64,000 nt of DNA from Chloroflexota bacterium (GTDB taxonomy: Bacteria; Chloroflexota; Anaerolineae; Anaerolineales; Anaerolineaceae), in assembly GCA_016887485.1 (NCBI GenBank), contig CP069394.1, positions 682,001 through 746,000 of the forward strand, read 5' to 3'. The notes beneath the pieces were generated by a model that made no database searches, was not told the DNA's origin, and saw nothing but the letters and a program-made list of their open reading frames with translations. Of the stretch, positions 51,972-61,807 are shown one piece after another (position 1 is the first letter of the stretch; each line of letters begins with the position of its first letter). A program made the translations under genes and the position numbers.

Positions 51972-53024
51972 TCAAGAACCATTCTCTACTTCCGAGGCCA
52001 GTTGGCCGCAGCCGGCAGAGATTTCGATCCCACGCCTCATTCTGACTGTGACGGGGATGCTATGGTTTTCGAGTACATGGGCAAAGGTGCTGACCTGGTT
52101 TGACCGGGTGCCTTCCTTCTGGAAACCACGGGTTGGATTCAGTGGGATCAGGTTGACATGACAGATCATCCCCCGGATGGCTTGCGCCAGCGCTTCCGCA
52201 TCTTCGGTGGAGTCATTAACGCCATCAATCAACGCATATTCAAAGGTGATCCTCCGACTGGTCTTGTTGACATAATACCGGCAGGCTTTTAATAGGTCTG
52301 AGACAGTAAATTTCTTGCTGACCGGTATCATGGATGCCCGCAGGTCATTATTAACACTGTGCAGGCTGATTGCCAGATTGTATTGCGTATTCAAATCCGC
52401 AAAGGCTATGATCTTGGGGATCAAGCCTACCGTGCTGAGGGTGATCCGTCGCGCACCGAGGCCAAATGCCCCCGGGTCGTTCAGCCGGTTGAGCGCTTCC
52501 ATGACATTGTCAAAGTTATGGAAAGGTTCACCCATTCCCATCATCACGATATTGGTGACCAGGTCACCGGTTTGGGCCAGGAGGCGGGCGTAGTAGAGCA
52601 CCTGAGCGATGATCTCACCGCTGGAAAGGTTGCGCCGGAAGCCCATTTGACCGGTGGCACAGAAGGTACAGCCCATACCGCAGCCGGATTGTGAGCTGAT
52701 GCAAAGCGTGCGGCGTTCGTCATAATACATCAGCACGGCTTCAATGTACTGCCCATCCCGCAGCTTGAAGAGTGTTTTAACGGTCTGCTTATCCGCGGAC
52801 TCAATCGTCTGGATAGGGTCCAGCGCAATGAAGTCAAAGGCCTCGGAAATCTCTTCGCGTAAGCCTTTGGATAAGGTGCTGATCTCATCGGGATGATTGA
52901 TGAATTTCTTGTAGATCGCTGTCCAGACCTGTTTTGCGCGGTAGGTAGGCTGTTTTTGTTGGGCGAACCAGCCTGTTAAAGCTTCCTCGCTGAGGTCATA
53001 GATCAGTTGTTTTTGTTCTGTCAT
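51972..53024 (-). CDS. rlmN: 23S rRNA/tRNA (adenine-C2) methyltransferase RlmN
   Basis: 350 aa radical-SAM enzyme. The cluster motif is CGMGCTFC (Cys-x3-Cys-x2-Cys), followed by GMGEPFHNFDNV; the C-terminal methyl-carrying Cys is in ISAGCGQL. It makes m2A2503 in 23S rRNA and m2A37 in some tRNAs. Cfr would be of the same fold, but this chain keeps the RlmN N-terminal domain and the housekeeping setting next to ftsY and prfB. Its ATG overlaps the stop of the HAD gene by one base (TAATG). Confidence 0.94.
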   Translation of the reverse strand: MTEQKQLIYDLSEEALTGWFAQQKQPTYRAKQVWTAIYKKFINHPDEISTLSKGLREEISEAFDFIALDPIQTIESADKQTVKTLFKLRDGQYIEAVLMYYDERRTLCISSQSGCGMGCTFCATGQMGFRRNLSSGEIIAQVLYYARLLAQTGDLVTNIVMMGMGEPFHNFDNVMEALNRLNDPGAFGLGARRITLSTVGLIPKIIAFADLNTQYNLAISLHSVNNDLRASMIPVSKKFTVSDLLKACRYYVNKTSRRITFEYALIDGVNDSTEDAEALAQAIRGMICHVNLIPLNPTRGFQKEGTRSNQVSTFAHVLENHSIPVTVRMRRGIEISAGCGQLASEVENGS

Positions 53025-53815
53025 TAGAAAACCAATTCTGATAGGTCATTTAAAATAATGTCGGGCGGGGTGGTCATTTGTTGGGTCTGTTCCAGCGTGG
53101 AGGCCCCGGAAAGGACAAACGCTGAGCGGATACCCGCGGCCTGGGCACCGAGGATATCAGTCTCCAGACGGTCACCGACACCAAGAGTTTCCTCAGGTTG
53201 GAGACCTAATCTACGCAGGGCCATTTGGTAGAGCAGAGGTTCCGGCTTGCCGATGATTTTGGCTTTGTGGCCTGAGGCGACTTCAATTGCGGCAATCACA
53301 GTGCCGGCACCAGGGATCAATCCTTCAGCCGAGGGATAGGTCACGTCCGGATTTGTGCCGATGAACTCACAACCGCCTCTGACAAGTAATTCGGCATTCT
53401 TGATCTTTTCATAGGTCAAGCTGGTGTCCATAGCAGCAACAACTACCTGAATCTCATCGCTGCGCTCTGTGAAAACCGTCAGTCCGGCATCTTCCAGAAT
53501 TTTGACCAGGCTGGGCGTGCCCACCGCATAAACGTTGCAGCCTTCGGGATATTTTTCCGCCAGATGGATCGCCGTTGCCTGAGCTGCTGAGATCACTTGC
53601 CAATCTTCGAGTTCGACCCCAAAGCGGCGAATCTTAGAGAAGAATTCATCCACGGTTTTGGTGCCATTGTTGGTGGCCAGAATAACTTTGAGGCCCTGAT
53701 CGTTGAATGCCTGGAAAATCGCCGGAAGGTCACCGATTGGTTCTGTGTCCTTCCAGAGGACGCCGTCCATATCGAGGATCAGACCTTTGATATTTGGCAG
53801 GTGATCTGAAATCAT
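53024..53815 (-). CDS. HAD-IIA family phosphatase (second copy)
   Basis: 263 aa. DMDGVLW is motif I, ATNNGT motif II, the Lys in IIGKPEP motif III, LGVGDRLETD motif IV. Same subclass as 25730-26503. The closest known roles are phosphoglycolate or p-nitrophenyl phosphate phosphatases. AAGGAG precedes the ATG. It begins the HAD-rlmN pair and lies after the clpP terminator. Confidence 0.9.
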   Translation of the reverse strand: MISDHLPNIKGLILDMDGVLWKDTEPIGDLPAIFQAFNDQGLKVILATNNGTKTVDEFFSKIRRFGVELEDWQVISAAQATAIHLAEKYPEGCNVYAVGTPSLVKILEDAGLTVFTERSDEIQVVVAAMDTSLTYEKIKNAELLVRGGCEFIGTNPDVTYPSAEGLIPGAGTVIAAIEVASGHKAKIIGKPEPLLYQMALRRLGLQPEETLGVGDRLETDILGAQAAGIRSAFVLSGASTLEQTQQMTTPPDIILNDLSELVF

Positions 53816-53831
53816 GCATACTCCTTGTAAA

Positions 53832-53866
53832 AAATGCCGGATGTCAAAAATGGCAATCCGGCATTT
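53832..53866 (-). terminator. Hairpin terminator after clpP
   Basis: AAATGCCGGAT at 53832-53842 pairs with ATCCGGCATTT at 53856-53866 (11 bp, loop of 13). On the minus strand it lies 19 bases beyond clpP and is followed by a U-rich tract. Confidence 0.8.
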
Positions 53867-53884
53867 AATTAACTTTGTTTGGGA

Positions 53885-54496
53885 TTATTTTACCGGCGCT
53901 TCAAGCACCTTATCTACCAGACCATATTCAACCGCCTGTTGAGCGCTCATATAAAAGTCGCGTTCGGTGTCTCGGATGATGGTCTCAATTTCCTGACCGG
54001 TTGCATCGGAAAGGATCTCGTTGAGGCGTTCTTTGATCCGCAGGATCTCTTTGGCCTGGATTTCAATATCCGAAGCCTGACCCTGAGCACCACCCAACGG
54101 CTGATGCATATGGATGGTTGCGTGAGGCAGGGCATAGCGCTGACCCTTTTCACCCGCAGCCAATAGGACGGTGCCAAAGCTGGCGGCCACACCAACAGCG
54201 ACGGTACTGATCTTGTTGGGGATCATGCGCATCGTGTCATAGATCGCCATGCCGGCATAAACCTGTCCACCGGGGGAGTTGATGTACATCTGAATACCGC
54301 TCTCGGGGTCTTCCCGGCTCAGGTAAAGCAGCTGTGCAACGACCAAGTTCGCAACCTGGTCATCAATGGGGGAGCCTAAAAACACAATCCGGTTCTTGAG
54401 CAGCAGGGAGTAAATATCATAAGCGCGTTCTCCCCGACCGGAATTTTCTACAACCATCGGGACAACTGAGGATAAATCGTTGTTGAACATTTTCAT
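53885..54496 (-). CDS. clpP: ATP-dependent Clp protease proteolytic subunit
   Basis: 203 aa. Catalytic Ser in [14 protein letters not shown], His in [11 protein letters not shown], Asp in DTERDFYM. The 14-mer degrades unfolded or tagged proteins with ClpX/ClpA/ClpC; no clpX follows here. Starts ATG 54496 and ATG 54490 both follow AAGGAAGG; the second has better spacing. It lies 57 bases after tig, the usual tig-clpP order. Confidence 0.96.
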   Translation of the reverse strand: MKMFNNDLSSVVPMVVENSGRGERAYDIYSLLLKNRIVFLGSPIDDQVANLVVAQLLYLSREDPESGIQMYINSPGGQVYAGMAIYDTMRMIPNKISTVAVGVAASFGTVLLAAGEKGQRYALPHATIHMHQPLGGAQGQASDIEIQAKEILRIKERLNEILSDATGQEIETIIRDTERDFYMSAQQAVEYGLVDKVLEAPVK

Positions 54497-54553
54497 TCCT
54501 TCCTTAGTTTTCCTTTTATTTTGGCTTGCCTTTATCTGAATAGTATAAGAATT

Positions 54554-56038
54554 TTACGCTTCAGATTCTTCAGTTTCTTCGGCTTCAACCACTTCTTCAG
54601 CCTCGTCAGCAGTTTCGGCGACAGCTTCTTCTGCCGCTTCTTCTTCAACTGCGGCCTCTTCAGTTTCCTCAGCTTCGGCTTCAACTTCTGTCTCTTCGGG
54701 GATAGGCTGGCCGGTGGCAAGCAGTTTCAGGCGTTCCTGCAGCTGGGCATTAATGGTTCGCTGCATGCCTTCCATACTGATTGCACGGGAGAATTCTTCC
54801 TTGCCCATTTCTTTTTGCATTTCTTCGGCATTACCTGAATAGAAGATCTCTGTCATGACCTGATTGAGCTGGTCCTTGAACTTTTTCTCATCAAGTTTCA
54901 GTTCCTCAGCGGCAATCAGGGCATCCACCAGCAAGGAGCGCTCCAGCCGTTCCTTTGCAACAGGCAGGACCTCTTCTTCCATGAATTTTTCTTCATCCAT
55001 CTCACGAAGCTTGAGATAAGTCTCGAATTCAAGGTTCTGCTTAGCCAGACGGGATTTGATGTCCTCGAGGACATGTTCCTGCTCGTGCTCCAGCATCTGG
55101 GGCGGGTAGATCATTTTGGTCTGTTTGGCGATATCATCTAACAAGCCGTTGAAATATTCATCGTCATATTTTTCCTGATGATCCTGCCGCAGCTGCTCTT
55201 CAACGGAAGCGCGGAATGCATCTGTGCTGTCATAGTTACCCAGGGTTTGAACGAATTCTTCATCAAATTCAGGCAGTTCAAGTTCTTTCACTGATTGAAT
55301 GTCAACTGTGAAAACGGCCTTCTTGCCGCTGTAATCCTTGTTTTTGAAGTTCTTAGGATAAGTCTTCTGAATGGTTTTGGTCTCACCGGCGCTAACACCT
55401 ACCAGTTTGGCAGCAAAACCGGGGAAAGGCCACTCGCTATCCGATTTTTCGCCCTTGGCAGGGATAACGACCTGCTGGGGAGTCTTGTCGGTGATGGTGG
55501 CATCTTCATCTTCGGGAACATCTTCAAAACGACCGCTCAGATTGAAATAGACCAGGTTGCCTTCTTCGGCGGGATGTTCAGCAGGAATGATGGTCGCAGC
55601 ATTGCGGCGTAAATTAGTGATGAAATCATCCACCTTGCTGAGGTCAAATTCTTCTAATTCATAGGGTTTGCGAACCTCGCGGTATTCACCGAGGTCAATA
55701 TCAGGTTCCAGGGGAACTGTGAAGACCATTTTGGGCGGGTCGTAGCTTTCAACCTTATCCAAGCTGCCTGGAGCGGAGGGTTCAATATCGGCTTCTTCCA
55801 GGAATTTGCCATAATCATCATCCAAAAGGATGTCAATGGCTTCCTGCAGGATGGCAGCTTCGCCGTAACGGTTCACGATTACTTCATAAGGGGCTTTCCC
55901 GGGGCGGAAACCTGGAATTTTGGTGTCCTTAGAGATTTTCCGTGCTGCCCGGCGCTTGAAGCCCTCGAATTCTTTTTCGGTGTATTCAACGGTGAGTTCG
56001 GCCTGTCGATCGTCTAAAATTTTCTTTTCGATTTTCAA
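54554..56038 (-). CDS. tig: Trigger factor
   Basis: 494 aa ribosome-bound chaperone and prolyl isomerase. The ribosome-binding loop IPGFRPGKAP (about residues 41-50) carries the GFRxGxxP signature. A FKBP-type middle domain covers about 155-260, then the helical chaperone arms. The last 55 residues are almost all Glu, Ala, Val and Thr, an acidic tail longer than usual. The start is TTG 56038, with AAAGGA at a good distance; no ATG is nearby. Confidence 0.95.
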   Translation of the reverse strand: MKIEKKILDDRQAELTVEYTEKEFEGFKRRAARKISKDTKIPGFRPGKAPYEVIVNRYGEAAILQEAIDILLDDDYGKFLEEADIEPSAPGSLDKVESYDPPKMVFTVPLEPDIDLGEYREVRKPYELEEFDLSKVDDFITNLRRNAATIIPAEHPAEEGNLVYFNLSGRFEDVPEDEDATITDKTPQQVVIPAKGEKSDSEWPFPGFAAKLVGVSAGETKTIQKTYPKNFKNKDYSGKKAVFTVDIQSVKELELPEFDEEFVQTLGNYDSTDAFRASVEEQLRQDHQEKYDDEYFNGLLDDIAKQTKMIYPPQMLEHEQEHVLEDIKSRLAKQNLEFETYLKLREMDEEKFMEEEVLPVAKERLERSLLVDALIAAEELKLDEKKFKDQLNQVMTEIFYSGNAEEMQKEMGKEEFSRAISMEGMQRTINAQLQERLKLLATGQPIPEETEVEAEAEETEEAAVEEEAAEEAVAETADEAEEVVEAEETEESEA

Positions 56039-56326
56039 AGTAAAGTCCTTTTATGCTCTGTTTTTCTATTTTCTCCTGCTATCAGGAGGGATAATGACTT
56101 AGCTTCATTATAACTTGATAAATAAATTGACAACTTGCGGATTTTACCACAAAGGTTTTCAAAATACACCTATTAACCCATATTATGTTCTTCGTCCAGG
56201 CGCTAAATGAGGATAATAACAATGCTGAGATGAAATTATCCCTTTTTCATTGGAAATAATTGAACATTATTAATTATATAATGGAGGAAACAAGCTGGTC
56301 CATCCATAAGGCATAAGGAGATGGTG

Positions 56327-57454
56327 ATGAAAACTGGAAAATATATAGGTGTCTTAACTGCTGGTGGTGACAGTCCAGGACTAAATGCTGCATTGCGCGG
56401 CATTGGAAAGGCCGGATTGGGTCAGTACGACATGAAATTGATTGGCTTCCTGGATGGGTTCAGGGGGCTGATGCAAAACCGCACCATTCGCCTGGATGAA
56501 AAGCAGCTTTCCGGCATTCTCACGCAGGGCGGCACGATCCTTGGAACGAGCCGTGATAAGCCACATAAGATGCCGGTCGGTGGGGAGTTCCTGGATATGA
56601 CGGACGCTATGATGGATACTTATGAACGCCATCACCTGGACGCATTGGTCTGTTTGGGTGGCGGCGGCACGCAGAAAAGTGCCCTGCGACTAAAAAAGAA
56701 GGGCATGAACGTTATCACGCTGCCCAAGACGATTGATAATGACGTGGCTATGACGGATGTGACCTTTGGCTTCGATACCGCGTTGGGCATCGCCACGGAG
56801 GCAATTGACCGGCTTCACAGCACAGCCCACAGCCATCACCGGATTATTCTGGTTGAAATTATGGGGCATAACACCGGCTGGCTGGCACTGGGGGCTGGGG
56901 TGGCAGGTGGGGCAGACGTGATCTTGATCCCTGAAATACCCTACAGCGATGAGAAGATCGCTGAAGCCATCCTGCAGCGAAGCCGCGGCGGCAAACGGTT
57001 CAGCATTGTTGCCGTATCTGAAGGGGCTATGTCCGTGGAAACCGCGGCCCGTTTGAAAAAGGTCCAGGAAAAGCTGGATAAAGCTGAAAACAATGAAGAC
57101 AAGGAAGCAGAAAAGGAAAAACTAAGTGAAATCGAAGCCGAAAGGGCTGACAGCACGGTAAAGCTGACCCAACGGCTGGAGCAACTGACCGGTCTGGAAT
57201 CCAGGGTGACCATCCTAGGCTACCTGCAGCGGGGTGGGGCGCCATCGGCTGCGGATAGACTACTTGCGACCCGATTGGGAACTGCCTGCGCCCAGATGCT
57301 GAATGAGGAAAAATATGGCGTGATGGTTGCTGCCCGGGGAGCCGGGGTGAAACCCGTTCCGTTGGAGGAAGTGGCCGGAAAACGCAAGGTGATTCCTGTA
57401 GATCATCCCTGGCTGGATAGCGCCCGTGCTGTGGGCACTTGTCTGGGTGATTGA
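56327..57454 (+). CDS. 6-phosphofructokinase (second copy), donor uncertain
   Basis: 375 aa. [13 protein letters not shown] opens the chain. The donor loop reads GGGGTQKSA (Gly at 103 and 104) and the catalytic loop PKTIDNDV has Lys at 124 (E. coli numbering). Lys124 is typical of PPi-dependent and of some actinobacterial-type ATP enzymes with Gly104, so the donor cannot be told safely. At about residues 245-285 a highly charged insert ([20 protein letters not shown] and on) is found, absent in the first copy. ATG 56327 follows AAGGAG; the ATG at 56321 is too close. Confidence 0.88.
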   Translation: MKTGKYIGVLTAGGDSPGLNAALRGIGKAGLGQYDMKLIGFLDGFRGLMQNRTIRLDEKQLSGILTQGGTILGTSRDKPHKMPVGGEFLDMTDAMMDTYERHHLDALVCLGGGGTQKSALRLKKKGMNVITLPKTIDNDVAMTDVTFGFDTALGIATEAIDRLHSTAHSHHRIILVEIMGHNTGWLALGAGVAGGADVILIPEIPYSDEKIAEAILQRSRGGKRFSIVAVSEGAMSVETAARLKKVQEKLDKAENNEDKEAEKEKLSEIEAERADSTVKLTQRLEQLTGLESRVTILGYLQRGGAPSAADRLLATRLGTACAQMLNEEKYGVMVAARGAGVKPVPLEEVAGKRKVIPVDHPWLDSARAVGTCLGD

Positions 57455-57479
57455 GTTCAAAATACTGGATTAAATAATT

Positions 57480-57509
57480 AAGAGACCCAGGTTATTTCTC
57501 GGGTCTCTT
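57480..57509. terminator. Hairpin terminator between the second PFK and the LCP gene
   Basis: AAGAGACCC at 57480-57488 pairs with GGGTCTCTT at 57501-57509 with a 12-base loop, followed by T-rich sequence on the plus strand and TTAATTATTT on the other. Confidence 0.75.
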
Positions 57510-57530
57510 TTGATAATTATGGTCTAACGA

Positions 57531-58622
57531 TTATTGTTCTTGGGGAATGGAAATCAACGATTCCTGGATCCACTCCACCAGGTCCTGATTCCAGAAGAAG
57601 ACATCCATTTCTTTGCTGACTGTGGGAATGTAGTTTCGACCGTAGGTGATCAAGTCATCGCCCGGGTTGAAATACTGAAAGGTCGCCGGGTCCACCTCGC
57701 TGATCATGCACAAACCCGACTGGATTTGCGCGGGTGTGACGTCTGTCAGGACGACATTGGAGAAAGCGTCAATCACATCTGGTAAGTTGGCGTACACGGT
57801 TGGATCACTCAGACGCTCCAGAATGCCCTGTATGATGAGTGATTGGTAGTCGATCCTGATGTTATCGGAAGAATTCTTGCGGTTACGAGCCAGGATCAGA
57901 GCCTTCTCACCGGTAAGCCATTGAGTGCCGGCCGGGAAGGTGGCTGCAGGTTCCGCATCAACCGATTGAGGCAGGGTCACAGTGATCCCGCCGATGCTGT
58001 CAATAAAGTTCTGGAAGGCTGAGAAATTTATCACCAGGTAGTTGTCCACGCTGACACCGAAATTGGTTTGAAGGGCTTCTGCCAGGGCTCCAGCGCCGTA
58101 GCCGGTCCCTGAGAAATGGCCCATTCCCTGTGTACCGAAGAGGTAGGTCTGGTTGAGCAGCACCGGGGCGTCAACTTCAAGATTTGGACCTGGATCTTTA
58201 ATCAGAATTGCGCGGGGCAGGGCGACAATATTCACCTGCGGAATGGTGAAATCAATATGCACGATCCGGATCACATCCGCCAGGCCATAGAGGTAATTGC
58301 TGCCGCGGAAGTCCGTCCCAACGACTAGAATCGTCATTTCGTCCACGTCACCGCAGACGGGTGGGGGACCTTCGTCAACAGGTTTCTCCGTGCTCTGGGG
58401 GGGATGATTATCTTGCGCTTCGGAGGTTTGGTCTGTTGGCAGATCAAGCGGATCGCCCAGCGGTTGATTCATTAGCGTGGAGAATAGGGAGGTGAGCAGA
58501 ATGCCACCACCAATGAGCGCAACAGCAAGGAGGCCAATGGAAAGGCCTAATAAAACTGAGTTTGGTTTTTTGCCTTTTGATTGTTTTGATATATCTGGTT
58601 TATCTGAATTTCCTGAAGTCAT
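57531..58622 (-). CDS. LytR-CpsA-Psr family protein, divergent
   Basis: 363 aa with one membrane helix (about 23-48), a Pro-rich linker and an extracellular LCP domain. Typical LCP enzymes join wall polymers to peptidoglycan using Asp and Arg residues that hold a lipid pyrophosphate. Here the motif GTDFRGS is kept, but the RSD step reads LAD and the SIPRD step reads ALPRA; the later RNRKNSSDNIR partly fits. Activity may be weakened. AAGGA precedes the ATG. Confidence 0.8.
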   Translation of the reverse strand: MTSGNSDKPDISKQSKGKKPNSVLLGLSIGLLAVALIGGGILLTSLFSTLMNQPLGDPLDLPTDQTSEAQDNHPPQSTEKPVDEGPPPVCGDVDEMTILVVGTDFRGSNYLYGLADVIRIVHIDFTIPQVNIVALPRAILIKDPGPNLEVDAPVLLNQTYLFGTQGMGHFSGTGYGAGALAEALQTNFGVSVDNYLVINFSAFQNFIDSIGGITVTLPQSVDAEPAATFPAGTQWLTGEKALILARNRKNSSDNIRIDYQSLIIQGILERLSDPTVYANLPDVIDAFSNVVLTDVTPAQIQSGLCMISEVDPATFQYFNPGDDLITYGRNYIPTVSKEMDVFFWNQDLVEWIQESLISIPQEQ

Positions 58623-58790
58623 AATGGTCCTTAGTTGATTTTCTTTGCCATTTATTATGTCATCTGAATGATTACGGACGGAAATTCCTTAGGGTTTGTT
58701 CCAGCCCCAAAGACCACTATACTCTAAAATTTAAAATATGGATATGACGGTGTGAATAATTATTTGATCTGATTTGTTGAAATCAGAGGC

Positions 58791-59525
58791 CTAAAGCAGC
58801 CATTCGGGATGGTCTTCCCGGGCCTGGGCAATTATGGCATAACCGGCAATTTTGAGCCAGGGGACCTTCTTGCCAAACAAACGGAAATATTCAAAGTAGT
58901 GATTAAAATGCTCCTGAATGTCCTTTTCCTGTGATTCTACGGATTGCATCAGCCAGGTATCCCCCCAACGCAAATTGTCATAGTCCATCTGGGAGAGCAT
59001 TTTTGGAATGAATTCGTTCTTGAAGTAACGCGATAACAACGGCTCTTCAGATGTGGCTAGGGAAGCCCTGATCTTCCTTTGAAATTGAGAAACAAATTTG
59101 TTAAATGTGAGGTCATCCGGTAATAAAAGGGGATAGACCTGACGGCGCATCTCGTTGACGTCTCGAAAAGTCAGTATGGGCCCCTTACCACTGTTAGGTT
59201 TGACCTCAACCAAAGATGCAATGTACCCCTCGGTGTTTTCAAGGGTATCACCTAATTTCATTGTCATCAGGGCTTTTCTGGCGCTGCCCTCAAAAGCGTT
59301 TTCAGGACAATGCTGGGCAATCACGGAGGCCAGATTACTGAGAAATTCCGGATAGGAAAGGTCAGCTAAATGGTCCTGATTGACGGACCACTTTTTCCCG
59401 TGGATATCTTTAATCTCGATGAGTGGGTCTTTAACAGAGATGATTTCAGCGATTGGATGGTTGGAAAAAACCAGTTTGTGGCCGGCCCGAAAATGCCTCA
59501 TTACCCGATCAACATCAATGGACAT
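58791..59525 (-). CDS. Uncharacterised cytosolic protein
   Basis: 244 aa, no signal peptide or membrane segment. The N-terminal third looks beta-rich (KLVFSNHPIAEIISVKDP then IEIKDIHGKKWSVN), the rest helical. I recognise no domain; the central segment with KPNSGKGPILTFRDVNEMRR has basic charge. GAGGTG precedes the ATG. It is a single gene between a promoter region and the 168-base gap before the LCP gene. Confidence 0.55.
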   Translation of the reverse strand: MSIDVDRVMRHFRAGHKLVFSNHPIAEIISVKDPLIEIKDIHGKKWSVNQDHLADLSYPEFLSNLASVIAQHCPENAFEGSARKALMTMKLGDTLENTEGYIASLVEVKPNSGKGPILTFRDVNEMRRQVYPLLLPDDLTFNKFVSQFQRKIRASLATSEEPLLSRYFKNEFIPKMLSQMDYDNLRWGDTWLMQSVESQEKDIQEHFNHYFEYFRLFGKKVPWLKIAGYAIIAQAREDHPEWLL

Positions 59526-59701
59526 GACACCTCACATCTAATCTGGTCAAAAGCAAGCATCATTTTTATTAGAATCAGTTCTCCCGTCGTTATTTTGATT
59601 CTAATGTTATTATAATATATTGGTAATTATCTTAAGGATATGGGTTTCGACATCTAGTGTGCCACATTTCATTGCAGCGAAAATAAGCTGGATTTGATTG
59701 T

Positions 59702-59740
59702 AAACAACGCCTGATATGATGAACACATCAGGCGTTGTTT
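59702..59740 (-). terminator. Hairpin terminator at the end of the PTS operon
   Basis: A perfect 14-bp stem: AAACAACGCCTGAT at 59702-59715 with ATCAGGCGTTGTTT at 59727-59740, an 11-base loop, and T-rich sequence on both sides. It lies 22 bases beyond the aldolase gene. Confidence 0.85.
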
Positions 59741-59761
59741 TTTAAAATTGCTTAGATTTTC

Positions 59762-60607
59762 CTATTCCACAGCCTTTGTTCCAAATAGTCGAATATGCCG
59801 GAGGACTTCCTCTTTGGCATATTTCGTCATATGAAGTGAAATTTCATGACTCATCCCCTTTGAAAGCTCACTCATCTCTGCGTCAATTTGTTCGGAGACT
59901 TTCAAGGTCAGGTTTGTAAATGCATTTATCTTGCTCATACCGTTTTGAATGGCTTGCTTGAAATTTTCCTCAGACAAACCAGAAGCGCCGTGCATGACCA
60001 AAGGCACTGAAACCTGAGATCTAATTTCTGAGAGTCGGTTGAAATCCATCTTTGGTGCAGATTTATATACTCCGTGAGCGGTACCAATGGCTACAGCTAA
60101 GGCATCCACACCGGTTTTCTCAACAAATTCAGAAGCCGCTTCCGGTTCGGTGTAGCGGCTATCATCTTTGGCTGATTCAATGGAACTATCGGAGGCACCA
60201 ACATGGCCGATTTCTCCTTCAACGGTAACCCCGCAGGCATGGGCCATTTCTACGACGCGTCTTGTTTCAGCAATATTGGTTTCAAAAGGTAAATTTGATC
60301 CATCAATCATAACTGATGAGAAACCCGCCCGAATGGCCCTTGCACAGGCCTCATAACTTGCACCATGATCAAAATGCAGGCATACCGGTACAGTTGTGCG
60401 TGCTATTCGGTCCACCAGGTAGGGAAGGAAGTTTGAATAATCCGGTCCCGGGAAGTCACCGGCGGCAACAATGATAGGCGTTCGGCTTTCTTCTGCAGCT
60501 TGTAAAATACCTTCTGTAAAGGCATGATCCATGGTGTCAAATGCCCCAACGGCGAATTGTTGCTCTCTTGTATTGCGAAGTACTTCGCTAAGACTGACCA
60601 TTGGCAT
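59762..60607 (-). CDS. Class II fructose/tagatose-bisphosphate aldolase family
   Basis: 281 aa. Zinc ligands: His in CLHFDHGAS, His in IGTAHGVYK, His in VMHGASG. EGEIGHVG is the region beside the catalytic Asp. The length and style are those of GatY/KbaY/IolJ-like ketose bisphosphate aldolases rather than of the main glycolytic FbaA. It would cleave the phosphorylated product of the PTS sugar after the dehydrogenase next door. GAGGA lies before the ATG. It is the last gene of the minus-strand PTS operon. Confidence 0.88.
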   Translation of the reverse strand: MPMVSLSEVLRNTREQQFAVGAFDTMDHAFTEGILQAAEESRTPIIVAAGDFPGPDYSNFLPYLVDRIARTTVPVCLHFDHGASYEACARAIRAGFSSVMIDGSNLPFETNIAETRRVVEMAHACGVTVEGEIGHVGASDSSIESAKDDSRYTEPEAASEFVEKTGVDALAVAIGTAHGVYKSAPKMDFNRLSEIRSQVSVPLVMHGASGLSEENFKQAIQNGMSKINAFTNLTLKVSEQIDAEMSELSKGMSHEISLHMTKYAKEEVLRHIRLFGTKAVE

Positions 60608-60637
60608 AGTGTTGTCCTCTTTCTAAGCGTTTCGGTC

Positions 60638-61684
60638 CTATAAACGAATCAAAACGCGGTAAGTTTCAGGTTTGATGGCTTCCAAAAATGCATTCTCGGA
60701 TTCTTCAATCGGATATATAGCTGTGATTAGATCTTGAATATCCACCAGACCTTTTGAAAGCACGTTCACAGCCTGGTCAAAAGAAACCACACTTGGGTTC
60801 ACAGCCCCTGTCAAGAAAGCCTCGGAATTGTGCATCCAGTTAGGGCTAATGGTTATTGGGCGGTCAGGGTGCTGCGAACTATACGTCACGCAACATCCCA
60901 GGTTGCCGGTCATTTTGATGGCATCCTCCGCCACACTAGATATGGCAGTGGTGTTAAACACCGATTCAGCTCCGCGACCACTTGTCAGAGCTTTGACTCG
61001 TGCCACAGCATCTTCTTTGGATGGGTCAATAACAATATCACAGCCATGGGCAAGGGCAAATTCACGCCTGGCTGCAATTGGTTCGCTTAAAATTGTGCGC
61101 ACGCCCATTTTCTGTAGACAAAGGACATGCAATTGACCCATCACACCACCGCCAATCACCACAGCATCGTCTCCCATCTTGGGAGCAGCTCGGTGAATAC
61201 TATGCAATACGCAAGCTAAAGGTTCAGTTAATGCAATTTGATCGAGGGACATTTCAACATCAAAACACCAGACTGCGGAACGATCGAGACAAATATATTC
61301 TGCCAGCCCGCCCATACCATAGACATCCGGTCCATTCAGCCAAAATGTTTTCAATTCATCACATTGGGTTGGCTCACCACGCCGGCAATAATAGCAGCTG
61401 TTGCATGCCTTGATAACCCTTGCAGCAACGTGTGATCCGACAGGATATTTCTCTGGATCAACACCCTCCCCAATCGCGCTGATTTCTCCCGAAATTTCAT
61501 GACCACCTACTAATGGCAGTGGTACTTGTTTTTCACCAGTAAACACTCGTTGTTCCCACGTACAGAGGGCGCAATTCCGAATCCGAATTTGGATCTGATT
61601 TTCTTTTGGCTCTGGACGTTCCATGCTGATAATGCTAATTTCTTGTTCACCAGTAACCGCCACAGCCTTCATCGATTCAACCAT
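60638..61684 (-). CDS. Zinc-dependent medium-chain dehydrogenase
   Basis: 348 aa. Catalytic zinc ligands Cys in CALCTWE, GHE, and the structural zinc loop ACNSCYYCRRGEPTQC with four Cys. Rossmann loop IGGGVMGQ. It is of the threonine/sorbitol dehydrogenase class; with a mannose-type PTS and a ketose-bisphosphate aldolase it probably oxidises a hexitol phosphate or similar. AAGGAG precedes the ATG. Confidence 0.87.
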   Translation of the reverse strand: MVESMKAVAVTGEQEISIISMERPEPKENQIQIRIRNCALCTWEQRVFTGEKQVPLPLVGGHEISGEISAIGEGVDPEKYPVGSHVAARVIKACNSCYYCRRGEPTQCDELKTFWLNGPDVYGMGGLAEYICLDRSAVWCFDVEMSLDQIALTEPLACVLHSIHRAAPKMGDDAVVIGGGVMGQLHVLCLQKMGVRTILSEPIAARREFALAHGCDIVIDPSKEDAVARVKALTSGRGAESVFNTTAISSVAEDAIKMTGNLGCCVTYSSQHPDRPITISPNWMHNSEAFLTGAVNPSVVSFDQAVNVLSKGLVDIQDLITAIYPIEESENAFLEAIKPETYRVLIRL

Positions 61685-61807
61685 ATTTACAATCTCCTTA
61701 ACATTTCAACAACACAAATATAAGGAAAAATATCATCTATACGATCGATTGATATCCAACCGTATTAATTGTTTGTCTGAGGTTATTTTTCATTCTATAA
61801 TTCATCT

